62,382 nucleotides of DNA from an uncultured Collinsella sp. (GCA_959599615.1 CAUGKA010000001.1:1-62382), one strand, 5' to 3'. Numbered from the stretch's first letter, positions 35,626-44,450 are shown. The notes: generated by a model from the letters alone, not told the origin. Numbers and translations: made by a program.

Positions 35626-35737
35626 GCCGGCACTTGGGGACGTTCCTTTTCTGCCGGCACCTGGGGACACTCCTGATGTGGTCGTTGGGGACGTTCTTAA
35701 ATGACTACTCAGGATGAGCGTCCAAAAATCCGCGCTC
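35626..35737 (+). repeat. GGGGACGTTCCT-type repeat with family A and C pieces
   Basis: GCCGGCACTTGGGGACGTTC then CTGCCGGCACCTGGGGACAC (35626-35674); GTTGGGGACGTTCTTAAATG (35684-35703); and family C GAGCGTCCAAAAATCC with CGCTC (35716-35737). No gene is seen in 35454-35845 outside these repeats and the structured element. Confidence 0.65.
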
Positions 35738-35845
35738 GTTCGATTGGCGCATGTCTACGCAGCGTAGGTTGTCGAGCCTGGCCTTCAAATGGATACTGAC
35801 TGTCGAACCGGTTCACTCCATTTCTTCAATTTGATCGGACAGCCC

Positions 35846-36466
35846 ATGAACCAGACACGGCAAACCAATGCCTCCCATACTTTTTTGGCAGCGCATGCCA
35901 TTAAGCAACTGCGCGAAGAGCGCGGCCTCACCCAGCGCGCCCTGGCGGAAAGCCTTGGCGTGACCGATAAAGCCGTCAGCAAGTGGGAATCCGGCCGCGG
36001 CCTTCCCGACATTTCCCTCGTTGAGCCTTTGGCCCAGAGACTCGGCATAAGCGTGGCTGAGCTTTTGGCTGGTGACATTCGGGCCAACGCCAACCGTGCA
36101 GGCAATATGCTCAAAGGCGTCTTTTACGTTTGCCCTATCTGCGGAAACGTTGTGCACGCGCTCGGAGAAGGCAGCTTTAGCTGCTGTGGCTCCACGATGT
36201 TTCCCCAGGAGGCCGAAGAGCCGGACGCGGACCACGCCTTTTCCATCGAGCGCATCGAGGACGATTGGTACGTCACGCTCGATCATCCCATGACCAAGGA
36301 TCACTACATTAGCTTTGTGGCATATGCGACTATGGACGGCATCTGCTTTAAGAAGCTCTATCCAGAGCAATCGGTGCAGCCGCGCTTCCATATTACCGGG
36401 CGCGGCAGGATATATCTTTACTGCAACCAACACGGGCTCTTTACGTCGCTGACGCCTCGCAAATAA
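35846..36466 (+). CDS. XRE-family HTH fused to desulfoferrodoxin-like domain
   Basis: A 206-residue fusion. Residues ~15-75 form a Cro/CI-type HTH (LREERGLTQRALAESLGVTDKAVSKWESGRGLPD). Next is a desulforedoxin-like metal site VCPICGNVV ... FSCCGSTM (near 94-112). The C-terminal domain resembles superoxide reductase: DHAFSIER, LDHPMTKDHYI and YLYCNQHGLF keep candidate ligands for the His4-Cys iron centre. It may be a redox- or superoxide-sensing regulator, or a moonlighting reductase. The start at 35846 is chosen because the HTH follows at the usual distance; an upstream ATG at 35789 is possible. Neither has a strong ribosome-binding site. Confidence 0.8.
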   Translation: MNQTRQTNASHTFLAAHAIKQLREERGLTQRALAESLGVTDKAVSKWESGRGLPDISLVEPLAQRLGISVAELLAGDIRANANRAGNMLKGVFYVCPICGNVVHALGEGSFSCCGSTMFPQEAEEPDADHAFSIERIEDDWYVTLDHPMTKDHYISFVAYATMDGICFKKLYPEQSVQPRFHITGRGRIYLYCNQHGLFTSLTPRK

Positions 36467-36513
36467 CGGCTGTCTACCCGCCCTCCTCATGCGTTTCCCA
36501 GGGGACCCAAAAT

Positions 36514-36606
36514 GAGCGTGGATAATCTCCCGGTTTTGGCCTGTGTGCGGGCTCAAAGTGGGAGATTATCCACGCTCGTTATCTGAGTGTCCAAAAATCC
36601 ACGCTC
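36514..36606. repeat. palindromic repeats family B and C, third copies
   Basis: GAGCGTGGATAATCTCCC (36514-36531) and its exact complement (36560-36577). Compared with the copies at 14191 and 29621, the A-T pair at position 4 is changed to C-G in both arms, a compensatory change. Family C GAGTGTCCAAAAATCC with CGCTC follows at 36585-36606, directly against the RpiR stop codon. Confidence 0.8.
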
Positions 36607-36610
36607 GTCG

Positions 36611-37465
36611 TTACTTGAGCCCGGGCAGGCGGGTGTAGGGAAACGACCGCTCGAGGAACTCGGAACAGCGGGCGTAATCTTTGGCAAAGTAGCTGCTGTA
36701 GAGCGAATCGAGCACGTATTGCACGGCGATGTGGCTGGCGAACTGCGTGATGCGGTGCGTCATACTCTCGTGGTCGCTTACCGTGAGATAGGCGGCAAAG
36801 CCGGGGTGAATGCGGGCGCAGTACGGTGTGCCGATGACGATGACCGGGACGCGTCGACTGCTGAGGATCGGCAAGATCTCCCTGAGGTTGGGGGCAAGGC
36901 CGCTGTAGGAGATGACAATCGCCACATGGTCGGGGCCCGAGGCGAGCGCCGTACGCACCTGGGCTTCGACGCTGTCGTGGCACGTCGCGCTTTTACCGGC
37001 GGAAAGCAAGCGATCGCGGAACATTCCCGCTGGATACAGGTTATGCGAGCCCGTGTAGATGTCCACGGTGTCGGCGCGCATGACGAGCTTGGCGGCGTAG
37101 TCGAGCTGTGCGGGGTCGAGCAGTTCCTGCGTTTCGGCCAAGGTGGTCTGGTAGAGCCCCTCCATGCGCTCCATTACCTGTGCGGGGGTGGAGGTGGCAT
37201 CGAAGGGAAAGTTGATGTCCACGTCACGCCGATTGCCCGCCTCGGTCGCCTGGCGGATGAGTTCGACCTTGAGGTCTTTGAATCCCTCGAGGCCGAGCTT
37301 TTTGCAAAAGCGGTGCACGCTCGCGACCGAAACGTTGGCGCACGCGGCAAATTCCTTAATGGAAAGCCCACGCACATCCTCGCCCATGGCGAGGGCCGTT
37401 TGCCCAAGTTGTTGCTCGGTGGGGGTGAGGCTTTTGCCCTGCGTGATCTTTCGCCTGATATCCAT
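36611..37465 (-). CDS. RpiR-family regulator (HTH-SIS)
   Basis: A 284-residue transcription factor. The N-terminal HTH_6 (IKEFAACANVSVASVHRFCKKLGLEGFKDLKVEL, residues ~37-70) is followed by a SIS sugar-phosphate domain (about 105-245; ADTVDIYTGSHNLYP; HVAIVISYSGLAPNLREILP). RpiR proteins usually bind phosphosugars and control nearby catabolic genes. It lies downstream of the convergently arranged region and upstream, on the same strand, is the GH106-like gene, 166 bases away, so it may sense the product of that pathway. The ATG at 37465 has only a weak ribosome-binding site. Confidence 0.9.
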   Translation of the reverse strand: MDIRRKITQGKSLTPTEQQLGQTALAMGEDVRGLSIKEFAACANVSVASVHRFCKKLGLEGFKDLKVELIRQATEAGNRRDVDINFPFDATSTPAQVMERMEGLYQTTLAETQELLDPAQLDYAAKLVMRADTVDIYTGSHNLYPAGMFRDRLLSAGKSATCHDSVEAQVRTALASGPDHVAIVISYSGLAPNLREILPILSSRRVPVIVIGTPYCARIHPGFAAYLTVSDHESMTHRITQFASHIAVQYVLDSLYSSYFAKDYARCSEFLERSFPYTRLPGLK

Positions 37466-37631
37466 ATGGCTCCTATGCGTTTGCGTCGCGATAAACCAAT
37501 CATAACGATAAATAAAACGTTCGGCTTGGCTGGGAGTTTTGGTCCGCCGGTCTATGAACGACGGACCGCTCGACGCCGTGCGGGCTCAACATAGGGGCGC
37601 TGTCCTTGTTGGGCCGTTTGCGCCCGGGGCG

Positions 37632-40232
37632 TTACCCGAGCACGCGTACGGGGCCCAAGAGGCCGCTGGGCTCGAAGGGCTCGGTCATGCCGAATATGTC
37701 GGGGACGGCGTGATCGAGGGTGTTGATGATATCGATCGTAAGCGCGTGCTCACCGGCCAAAAGCGCGCCGGCCTCAAAGCGGTAAGGCGGACAGATGCGC
37801 GTGCCGAGGGATTTGCCGTCGAGGGTGACGGTTGCGGTCTCAAAGACCTCGCCAAGGTCGATGACGGTGCGGGTGGCCGCTTCGCTCAGGACAAAGGAAG
37901 CCTGGTAGCGGAACGTGCCGGCCTTGCCGGGGAACTCGGCTGAGGAAAGGTCGTGCAGGTCTGCAAGCTCAACAGACTCGCCAAAGGCATCGGTACCAGG
38001 GGCAGAAAAGGCAACCGCCCAGGGCCTGTCGATGCATGCGGCTTCGTCTCCAGCGATTGCCGCGCCGGCGGAACCTGTAGCCCCAAGGACCACGATGCAG
38101 CTCTCGTAGGGAGCCAGCTCGAGCGTGCCGTCAAAGGCGGCGGGCTCGGTGCCGTTGAGCAGGTCGAGGCGCGCGCCTGCAACGGGTGTGCCGTCGGCAA
38201 GCGCAATCTGAGTGGAGATGCCCTGCTTGGGATGCTCGTTGACGAGCATCAGATAGGTCTCGCCCGCCCGCTCGTAGCGCAGTGCGCGCAGCCAGGGCTG
38301 GGGCTCGGCGCAAACCACGGTCTGCATGCCGGTATTGGCAAGTGTGTCTGCGAGCTCGGTGGTCGCCAGGAGCTTGATGCCGGCGAGCGCGGTTGCATCC
38401 AGGGAGGCAAAGCCCTCGCGGCCTGCAGTGTCACCGTCGTAGCGCTTGTTCGGCAACTCATCCAGCGCGTACACGGCAACACCTGCGGCTGCGGCGCGCG
38501 CGGCAAAGTCGAGCACGGCTCCGCCGACAAACTCGGCTCCGGGCATCACCAGGCAGCGGTATGCCTGGCCGTTCACGCTAAAGCCGCTACCGTCTGCTCC
38601 GTCTGCGGCAATTTCAACGGCATAGCGCCCTGCGTCCTCAAATGCCTCTGCCGGCACGATGTCAAGGTCGATCTGCGCGCGCATAAGCTCGGAGGCGGCA
38701 TGCTGCATAAAGTTCGCCTCGCCTGCCCACTCGGCGTCCGCATGGTAGAGAAGCGCCACCGGGGTCGTTGCGCGCCCGCCGCTCAGCAGGCTCGCCGTAC
38801 GGTTCATGTAGCTCATGAGCTGCCCAAAGTGTGCAAACTGGGGGTTTTGGCCATGCGCATAGAAATGCGGCGGGCAGTCCCAGTCGGGGAAGGCGGCCAT
38901 GCTAAAGGCATGCGGCACAAACCAATTGACGCCGCGCACCAAAAAATGATCGGCGATCCACTTCATCTCGCGTAGGCCTTCGTGCCATCCAAATGCGCCA
39001 AAGACCTCGGCCATGCAGCGCCCCTGCTTTTTGGGATCGAGGTGTGCCGCCGAGGAGCCCAGCTTGGGCAGCACGTAGTTATAGAACTCGAGGTCCCACA
39101 CGCCGCGTCCGTAGCTGTGAAGGCCGCGGTCCATGCCAGGCACCAGCTGGTTGATCACGATGTCGACGCCCGCCATGTCCTGACCGCCCACGGCGCGGAA
39201 GTAGTGCCCGGCGCCCACGCCCAGGCGCGCGTGGCAGTCCTTGTCCTCGATAACGTGGCCGATGTACTGCACGCCGCGCGCGCGGCACCAGTCTCCGAGC
39301 TGGTCGCAGAAGCACTCCTTATAGAGGGTGCTCGCGATGTCCATATAGACGTGGCGTACGTGCGCGCCGGCCGGCTCGCGGTCCCACAGGTGCGGGAGCT
39401 CGGCCAGGTAGTGCTCGCCCAGTGCCGCGCGCAGGCGACGCTCAAGCTCGGCCGACCAGGGCAGGGGCGCGGTGGCCTTGCCGATGAGCGTGTCCGAGAT
39501 GCCATCGGGGCCCGTGGTGCCCTTCTCGTTGGCAAAGCCGGGCTCATCGGAGAAAAAGCCCAGGATCGTCTTGCCAAACTCATCGCCCAGATGCTCAAAA
39601 TGCGGCTCGTAGACAGCATCGATGAGCTGCGCCACCGAGGCGCGGTCGACCATATTGATGTAGTCCTCGTTGTAGGAGGTCTTGCCGCTCGTGAACATCA
39701 CGCATGCCTGCGTGAGGCCCGCGGGTGCATCGAAGACCAGGCGGCTGGGGTTGCCGTCTGCATCGTCGATTACTCGGTAAGCGACGTCGACGGGGCTGCC
39801 GTCCTGCATAAATGTCACGCCGTAGAAGCGTTCCGTTTTGTCGAGCATGTTGGCGAGCGCGATGCTCGCGGCGGACGTGGGGCCCACGATGTCGAACGTG
39901 CGGTGCGTGAGCACGATCTTGCGGAGCTCGGGCACGGCCTCCTTGACGGCGCCGTTGGCAAAGCCCGTGGGGAAGTGCGCGTCGTCCAAGATCCAGAGCT
40001 TAAGGCCTAGCTGCTTGCACTCGTCAATGACAAAGCGCAAGTCGCGCCACCAGCCCTCGCCGCAAAAATCGGGGTGTGGGCGGCTTTCGAGACAGACCTC
40101 GTGGATGTCGGCGCCGGCGATCTTTTCCAGATACTCGGCAATGATCTTATGGCTCTCGCCCTTCATCCACAAAAACGGAAGCACGTGGTTGTCGTATGTG
40201 CCCTCGAGCACCTGCTGATAGTACGCGGTCAT
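37632..40232 (-). CDS. large glycoside hydrolase, GH106-like (alpha-L-rhamnosidase type)
   Basis: An 866-residue cytoplasmic enzyme. The N-terminal barrel region has LPFLWMKGESHKIIAEYLEKI, CLESRPHPDFCGEGWWRDL and LKLWILDDAHFPTGFANG, which match GH106-like/glycosyl hydrolase-2-like barrels. GFFSDEPGF contains a candidate catalytic acid. A Rossmann-like domain (about 515-640) and a C-terminal jelly-roll (about 760-866; FRYQASFVLSEAATRTVIDLG ... GLLGPVRVL) complete it. There is no signal peptide. AAGGAGG precedes the ATG at 40232. It is divergent from an AraC regulator, which probably controls it. Rhamnosidase activity is inferred only from fold similarity. Confidence 0.78.
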   Translation of the reverse strand: MTAYYQQVLEGTYDNHVLPFLWMKGESHKIIAEYLEKIAGADIHEVCLESRPHPDFCGEGWWRDLRFVIDECKQLGLKLWILDDAHFPTGFANGAVKEAVPELRKIVLTHRTFDIVGPTSAASIALANMLDKTERFYGVTFMQDGSPVDVAYRVIDDADGNPSRLVFDAPAGLTQACVMFTSGKTSYNEDYINMVDRASVAQLIDAVYEPHFEHLGDEFGKTILGFFSDEPGFANEKGTTGPDGISDTLIGKATAPLPWSAELERRLRAALGEHYLAELPHLWDREPAGAHVRHVYMDIASTLYKECFCDQLGDWCRARGVQYIGHVIEDKDCHARLGVGAGHYFRAVGGQDMAGVDIVINQLVPGMDRGLHSYGRGVWDLEFYNYVLPKLGSSAAHLDPKKQGRCMAEVFGAFGWHEGLREMKWIADHFLVRGVNWFVPHAFSMAAFPDWDCPPHFYAHGQNPQFAHFGQLMSYMNRTASLLSGGRATTPVALLYHADAEWAGEANFMQHAASELMRAQIDLDIVPAEAFEDAGRYAVEIAADGADGSGFSVNGQAYRCLVMPGAEFVGGAVLDFAARAAAAGVAVYALDELPNKRYDGDTAGREGFASLDATALAGIKLLATTELADTLANTGMQTVVCAEPQPWLRALRYERAGETYLMLVNEHPKQGISTQIALADGTPVAGARLDLLNGTEPAAFDGTLELAPYESCIVVLGATGSAGAAIAGDEAACIDRPWAVAFSAPGTDAFGESVELADLHDLSSAEFPGKAGTFRYQASFVLSEAATRTVIDLGEVFETATVTLDGKSLGTRICPPYRFEAGALLAGEHALTIDIINTLDHAVPDIFGMTEPFEPSGLLGPVRVLG

Positions 40233-40294
40233 GGATCCTCCTTGGCTCGATCGGTCTGCTGCATAGCACAGATTATGGACGCGTCGGCGCGTTC

Positions 40295-40303
40295 TGCTAA
40301 TAT
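40295..40303 (+). promoter_or_regulatory. extended -10 of the AraC-family gene
   Basis: TGC then TAATAT forms an extended -10, 44 bases before the ATG at 40347. The divergent intergenic region is only 114 bases, so promoters for both genes lie here. Confidence 0.45.
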
Positions 40304-40346
40304 CTGAATCACGACGAACTATGACCAAATCAACGATTGGCAAGCC

Positions 40347-41339
40347 ATGGAGATCGACGAGCTCGAGCGTAGGCTCAACGAACTGAGCGCCAGTGAGATC
40401 GCTTATAAAGACGGCATGGCATTTGATTGGTCGATTATGACCGAGCATGTCGAAATCGACGGATGCCCAGTGCGCAAGATTGGGCAGCCAGGGTTTGCCT
40501 ATGCCCAGCCCGGCATGCCGCGTGGCCTGACGATAAGGAAAAACTCGCGCTTTAATGCAGTTCCCGAGCACGTGCATGATTACGTGGAGATGAGCTATGT
40601 GTATCGCGGGCGCTGCCCGCAGACGGTGGCGGGGGAGAGGCTCGAGTTGCGCCGCAACGAGGTGCTTTTGCTCGACGCCCTCTGCCCGCATGCCGTGGCG
40701 GCGCTTGGTGAGGACGACATCATGCTAAGCATGACCGTTTCACGCTCTTTTTTGCGCCGGAGTCTCGAGTCGAGCCTCTCGCGCGAGAGCGCGGTCTCGC
40801 GGTTTTTGTTCAACGCGCTCAACAGCGAGACGGACCATCGGGGCCATGTCCGTTTTCATTGCGGCGAGAGCCGTCGGATTCGGCGCTACATGCAGGAGAT
40901 GCTCTGTGAGCTGTACGACCCGAGCCCCAACGGCCCCGAGATCGTCCTGCGTCTGTTTCAGCTGTTTTTGGCCGAGCTCATGGATTGCTACGAGCGCGAG
41001 CTGGTGCGCGGCGCGGCGGACGGCGCGGCGGGGCCCACTGCCCTGGTGACGGGAATGCTTGGCTATATCGATCGCGAATTCGCTGCATGCTCCCTCGAGG
41101 GGATGGCGGCGGAGTTTGGCTTGAGCCCTAATTATGCGACGGCGCTCCTCAAGCGACATGTGGGCAAGACCTTTAGGCAGCTTGTGCAGGAGCGACGCCT
41201 GGTGCGTGCGGCCGAGCTTCTGCGCGGTGGCGCCACGGCCGGGGCGGCTGCGCATGCGGTGGGCTATGAAAACATGAGCTTCTTCTACCGTAAGTTTCAC
41301 GACAAGTATGGATGCACCCCCGCGGCATACCGCCGGTAA
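40347..41339 (+). CDS. AraC-family transcriptional regulator
   Basis: A 330-residue AraC/XylS regulator. An N-terminal cupin-like sensor domain (VPEHVHDYVEMSYVYRGRCPQTVAGERLELRRNEVLLLD, about 75-115) binds the inducer. The C-terminal double HTH spans about 230-330 (YIDREFAACSLEGMAAEFGLSPNYATALLKRHVGKTF ... AAHAVGYENMSFFYRKFHDKYGCTPAAYRR). It is divergent from the GH106-like gene and upstream of the second GH1 gene, so it is a likely glycoside-responsive activator of one or both. Confidence 0.92.
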   Translation: MEIDELERRLNELSASEIAYKDGMAFDWSIMTEHVEIDGCPVRKIGQPGFAYAQPGMPRGLTIRKNSRFNAVPEHVHDYVEMSYVYRGRCPQTVAGERLELRRNEVLLLDALCPHAVAALGEDDIMLSMTVSRSFLRRSLESSLSRESAVSRFLFNALNSETDHRGHVRFHCGESRRIRRYMQEMLCELYDPSPNGPEIVLRLFQLFLAELMDCYERELVRGAADGAAGPTALVTGMLGYIDREFAACSLEGMAAEFGLSPNYATALLKRHVGKTFRQLVQERRLVRAAELLRGGATAGAAAHAVGYENMSFFYRKFHDKYGCTPAAYRR

Positions 41340-41370
41340 GCGCGGGGCGGATCGTCTTCGCTCCTTCGGT

Positions 41371-41426
41371 GTCAAAAAGTTTCAGCTGCAGCGCTGTTGC
41401 AGCGCGCGTCTGCGAAAAGAAGTGTC
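41371..41426 (+). promoter_or_regulatory. leader motif shared by both GH1 genes, copy 2
   Basis: GTCAAAAAGTTTCAG, a GCTGCA/TGCAGC stem-loop (41385-41403), then TGCGAAAAGAAGTGTC (41411-41426) ending 84 bases before the ATG. See the copy at 12498-12553. The stem sequences differ but pairing is kept. Confidence 0.55.
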
Positions 41427-41509
41427 CAAATCGGCGCCTTCGCCCTGGCCTGGAGCGACTCGGCGGCATACTCGTTTCATCAGCAACACGCATGAGCGAG
41501 GAGGCACTT

Positions 41510-42949
41510 ATGGGATTCCCCGAGGGTTTCTATTGGGGCGGCGCCACGGCCGCCAATCAGTTTGAGGGCGCTTGGAACGTTGACGGCCGCGGTCCGTCGG
41601 TCGACGACCACTTCTTGGGTGGCAGCTACAAGGAGCCGCGTCAGATTACGATCGACATCGACCCCGACCGCTTCTATCCCAATCATGACGGTATCGACTT
41701 CTACCATCACTACGAGGAGGACATCGCGCTGTTCGCCGAGATGGGCTTTACCATGTTCCGCATGTCCATCTCTTGGAGCCGTATCTTCCCCAACGGCGAC
41801 GACGCCGAGCCCAACGAGGCCGGCCTCGCCTTCTACGATCGCGTTTTCGACTGCCTGCGTGCTCACAATATCGAGCCGCTCGTGACCCTGTCGCACTACG
41901 AGATGCCCTATCATCTGGTCGAGAAATACAACGGCTGGGCGAGCCGCGAGCTCATCGGCTTCTTTGAGAAGTACTGCCAGACCGTCTTCGACCGTTACCA
42001 GGACAAGGTCAAGTTCTGGCTCACCTTCAACGAGATCAACTGCGGCACCCAGGACATGGGTAACCTCTTTGAGACCAGCATGATCCAGGGCTTTGAGGGT
42101 CCGGCTTCAGCGGTCCACGCCACGCCGCAGGCCCGTATGCAGGCCCTGCATCACCAGTTCGTGGCCAGCGGTCGCGTCGTGCGCTACGCCCACGAGCACT
42201 ACCCGCAGTTCAAGATGGGCAACATGGACTGCTTTATCCTGTCCTATGCCGCCACGTGCGACCCGGCCGACGTCCTTGCCACCCAGCAGGAGATGAACAC
42301 CATGAACTGGTACTGCTCCGACGTGCAGGTGCGCGGCAAGTACCCGTTCTACGCCAAGCGCTTCTGGGCCGAGAACGGCATCGAGCTTAACATCGCCGAC
42401 GGCGACCTGCAGGACATCGCCGACGGCAAGGTCGACTTCTACACCTTTAGCTACTACATGTCGGGCACTGTGGGCACCCACAAGGACCACGAGATGACCG
42501 AGGGCAACATGACCTTTGGCGGCAAGAACCCCTATCTGGAGTCCACCGACTGGGGCTGGCAGATCGATCCGCTGGGCCTGCGCATCGCCCTCAACGAGAT
42601 TTACGCCCGCTACGAGATTCCGCTGATGGTGGTCGAGAACGGTATGGGCGCTTACGACGAGGTCGAGGAGGACGGCTCCATCCACGATCCGTACCGCATC
42701 GCCTACCTGCGTAGCCACATCAAGGCCATGGGCGAGGCCATTGCCGACGGCGTCGACCTGATCGCCTACACCTGGTGGGGCCCCATCGACCTGGTTTCCG
42801 CCGGCACCGGCGAGATGCGCAAGCGCTATGGCTTCATCCACGTCGATAAGTACGACGACGGCACCGGTACCTACGAGCGCCGCCGCAAGGACAGCTTCTA
42901 CGCCTACCAGAAGATCATCAAGTCCAACGGTGCCGAGGGTCTGGATTAA
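41510..42949 (+). CDS. 6-phospho-beta-glucosidase (GH1), second copy
   Basis: A 479-residue GH1 enzyme, clearly a paralogue of the one at 12636. The acid/base Glu175 is in LTFNEIN and the nucleophile Glu376 in VVENGMG. The N-terminal FYWGGATAANQFEGAW and the phosphate-loop segment SAGTGEMRKRYGFIHVD are present. That loop has Arg instead of the Ser seen in the paralogue (MSKRYG to MRKRYG), a possible substrate difference. AGGAGG precedes the ATG at 41510. The EIIA gene follows 151 bases downstream with its own promoter. Confidence 0.94.
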   Translation: MGFPEGFYWGGATAANQFEGAWNVDGRGPSVDDHFLGGSYKEPRQITIDIDPDRFYPNHDGIDFYHHYEEDIALFAEMGFTMFRMSISWSRIFPNGDDAEPNEAGLAFYDRVFDCLRAHNIEPLVTLSHYEMPYHLVEKYNGWASRELIGFFEKYCQTVFDRYQDKVKFWLTFNEINCGTQDMGNLFETSMIQGFEGPASAVHATPQARMQALHHQFVASGRVVRYAHEHYPQFKMGNMDCFILSYAATCDPADVLATQQEMNTMNWYCSDVQVRGKYPFYAKRFWAENGIELNIADGDLQDIADGKVDFYTFSYYMSGTVGTHKDHEMTEGNMTFGGKNPYLESTDWGWQIDPLGLRIALNEIYARYEIPLMVVENGMGAYDEVEEDGSIHDPYRIAYLRSHIKAMGEAIADGVDLIAYTWWGPIDLVSAGTGEMRKRYGFIHVDKYDDGTGTYERRRKDSFYAYQKIIKSNGAEGLD

Positions 42950-43022
42950 TCGACAATATGAGTGCCACTGGGGAAAAGGTTTTGGGAAGTGCCTGGGAGG
43001 GCTTGCGATTCGAGCCCTCACC

Positions 43023-43079
43023 TTAGCATTTGAACCATTTGGCACTATAATCACCATAGGCATGCGCAAAACGTTGCGC
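43023..43079 (+). promoter_or_regulatory. promoter and leader hairpin of the EIIA gene
   Basis: -35 TTAGCA (43023-43028), 17-base spacer, perfect -10 TATAAT (43046-43051). In the leader, GCGCAA-AACG-TTGCGC (43064-43079) forms a six-pair hairpin or operator. AAGAGGAG precedes the ATG at 43101. Confidence 0.6.
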
Positions 43080-43100
43080 TTAATCAAGAGGAGAAATCGT

Positions 43101-43637
43101 ATGGGTCTGTTTGACATGTTCAAGAAGAAGGCTGAGCCCGCGGCTGCCGCTGCTCCGTCCTCCATCTCTGCTTCTGCCGGCGCCGACGTGCTGTGCTCAC
43201 CCGTCAAGGGCAAGGTCATCAAGATGGCCGACGTGCCCGATCCCGTCTTTGGCGGCGAGGTCCTGGGCAAGGGCTGCGCCGTGTGGCCCGAGGACGATCT
43301 GGTCTACGCTCCCTGCGACGGCAAGGTGACCGTCACCATGGGTCACGCCGTGGGCCTGCAGTCCGATAGCGGCATCGAGGTTCTGGTGCATGTTGGCGTC
43401 GATACCGTCAACATGAACGGCGACGGCTTCGAGGGCTTCGTCAAGGCCGACGACGTCGTTAAGGCTGGCCAGCCCATGCTCAAGATCGACCGCGCCAAGA
43501 TCGCTGCTGCCGGTTACAAGGACTGCGTCGTGGTGGCCGTGTCCAACACCGCCGAGTTTGCCGATGTCGAACTCGCCGTCGAGGCCGACTCCGCTGTCGC
43601 CGCCGGTGACGCCATCGTTAAGGTCGTCCGCAAGTAA
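43101..43637 (+). CDS. PTS EIIA component, glucose family (Crr-like)
   Basis: A 178-residue soluble EIIA. After a short Ala-rich N-terminus (residues 1-28) the domain runs from VLCSPVKGKVI to VVVAVSNTAEFADVELAVEADSAVAAGDAIVKV. The phosphorylated His97 is in EVLVHVGVDTVNM and a second conserved His82 in TMGHAVGL. It takes phosphate from HPr and passes it to an EIIB. Because it has no fused EIIB or EIIC, it may serve the EIIBC at 26593 and other EIIA-less permeases, and possibly catabolite control. Confidence 0.93.
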   Translation: MGLFDMFKKKAEPAAAAAPSSISASAGADVLCSPVKGKVIKMADVPDPVFGGEVLGKGCAVWPEDDLVYAPCDGKVTVTMGHAVGLQSDSGIEVLVHVGVDTVNMNGDGFEGFVKADDVVKAGQPMLKIDRAKIAAAGYKDCVVVAVSNTAEFADVELAVEADSAVAAGDAIVKVVRK

Positions 43638-43660
43638 ACTGCGGCAACATAAGGATGTGC

Positions 43661-43696
43661 AAAGGTGGTCGGGTTGTCTGGCCACCTTTTTTATTG
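43661..43696 (+). terminator. intrinsic terminator of the EIIA gene
   Basis: AAAGGTGGTC and GGCCACCTTT form a ten-pair stem (one wobble) followed by TTTTTATT. Confidence 0.9.
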
Positions 43697-43873
43697 CACC
43701 GCGGGGAAGCGTTTTATTGCACGTTGGGCGGGCTTGCAAACCGTTCGGACGCTAAAACGAACCGACAGCGCCTTCGTGCCGTCGAGGGTGTTCATAAGCG
43801 GATAGTATGGGCTTACTTATTACAACGTGCGCCGCGTCTGGGAAGCGCGGTGCCGCTCATTGGGAGGAACAAC

Positions 43874-44431
43874 ATGAAAAAGAAGCTGCTGCTTGCGCCC
43901 CTCATGGCCGTTTTGGTTGCATGCGTGGTCGTGCTTTCCGGTTGTGGAGGCCCTTCGATCGAGGAACTCATCACCGAGGATCTTACGACTCAGTTTGACG
44001 AGGTCAAGAACGGTGGCGACGAGTTCCTTTCTGGTCTGGAGGAGGCTTCGGGCGACGAGTTCGAGCAGCTGGGTATCGATCCCAAGGAGTATGCCAAGAC
44101 CTATCTCGAAGGCTTTGACTACGAGATCGGCGACGTGACGGTCGACGAGGACAAGGGTGTCGCGACCGCCGAGGTCTCCATCACCTGCAAGTCCATGAAC
44201 AAGATCGTCGAGGACTTCTCCACCCAGTATCAGGAGAAGGTCGCCGCGCTTGACACGGTTCCTTCCGATGACGAGCTGTACAAGATGGCAGGTCAGGTTA
44301 TGGTCGATGTGACCAAGGCAACCGAGCCCAGGAAGACCACGGTTATCTTCAAGTACACCTGCAACGACGACGGCGAGTGGTCTGCCGACGATTCCGCAAC
44401 CAACGAGATGATGAATGCCATGATGAGCTAG
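43874..44431 (+). CDS. lipoprotein, DUF5105-like, function unknown
   Basis: A 185-residue predicted lipoprotein. The signal MKKKLLLAPLMAVLVACVVV ends with the lipobox LSGC (residues 21-24). The mature part is acidic and helical at first (IEELITEDLTTQFDEVKNGGDEFLSGLEEASGDEFEQLG), then beta-rich with DYEIGDVTVDEDKGVATAEVSITCK, like DUF5105-type Gram-positive lipoproteins. A GGGAGGA ribosome-binding site precedes the ATG at 43874. Nothing adjacent suggests a partner. It is followed by the second copy of the structured element. Confidence 0.75.
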   Translation: MKKKLLLAPLMAVLVACVVVLSGCGGPSIEELITEDLTTQFDEVKNGGDEFLSGLEEASGDEFEQLGIDPKEYAKTYLEGFDYEIGDVTVDEDKGVATAEVSITCKSMNKIVEDFSTQYQEKVAALDTVPSDDELYKMAGQVMVDVTKATEPRKTTVIFKYTCNDDGEWSADDSATNEMMNAMMS

Positions 44432-44450
44432 GGGAGTTACGCGGTAGTTC

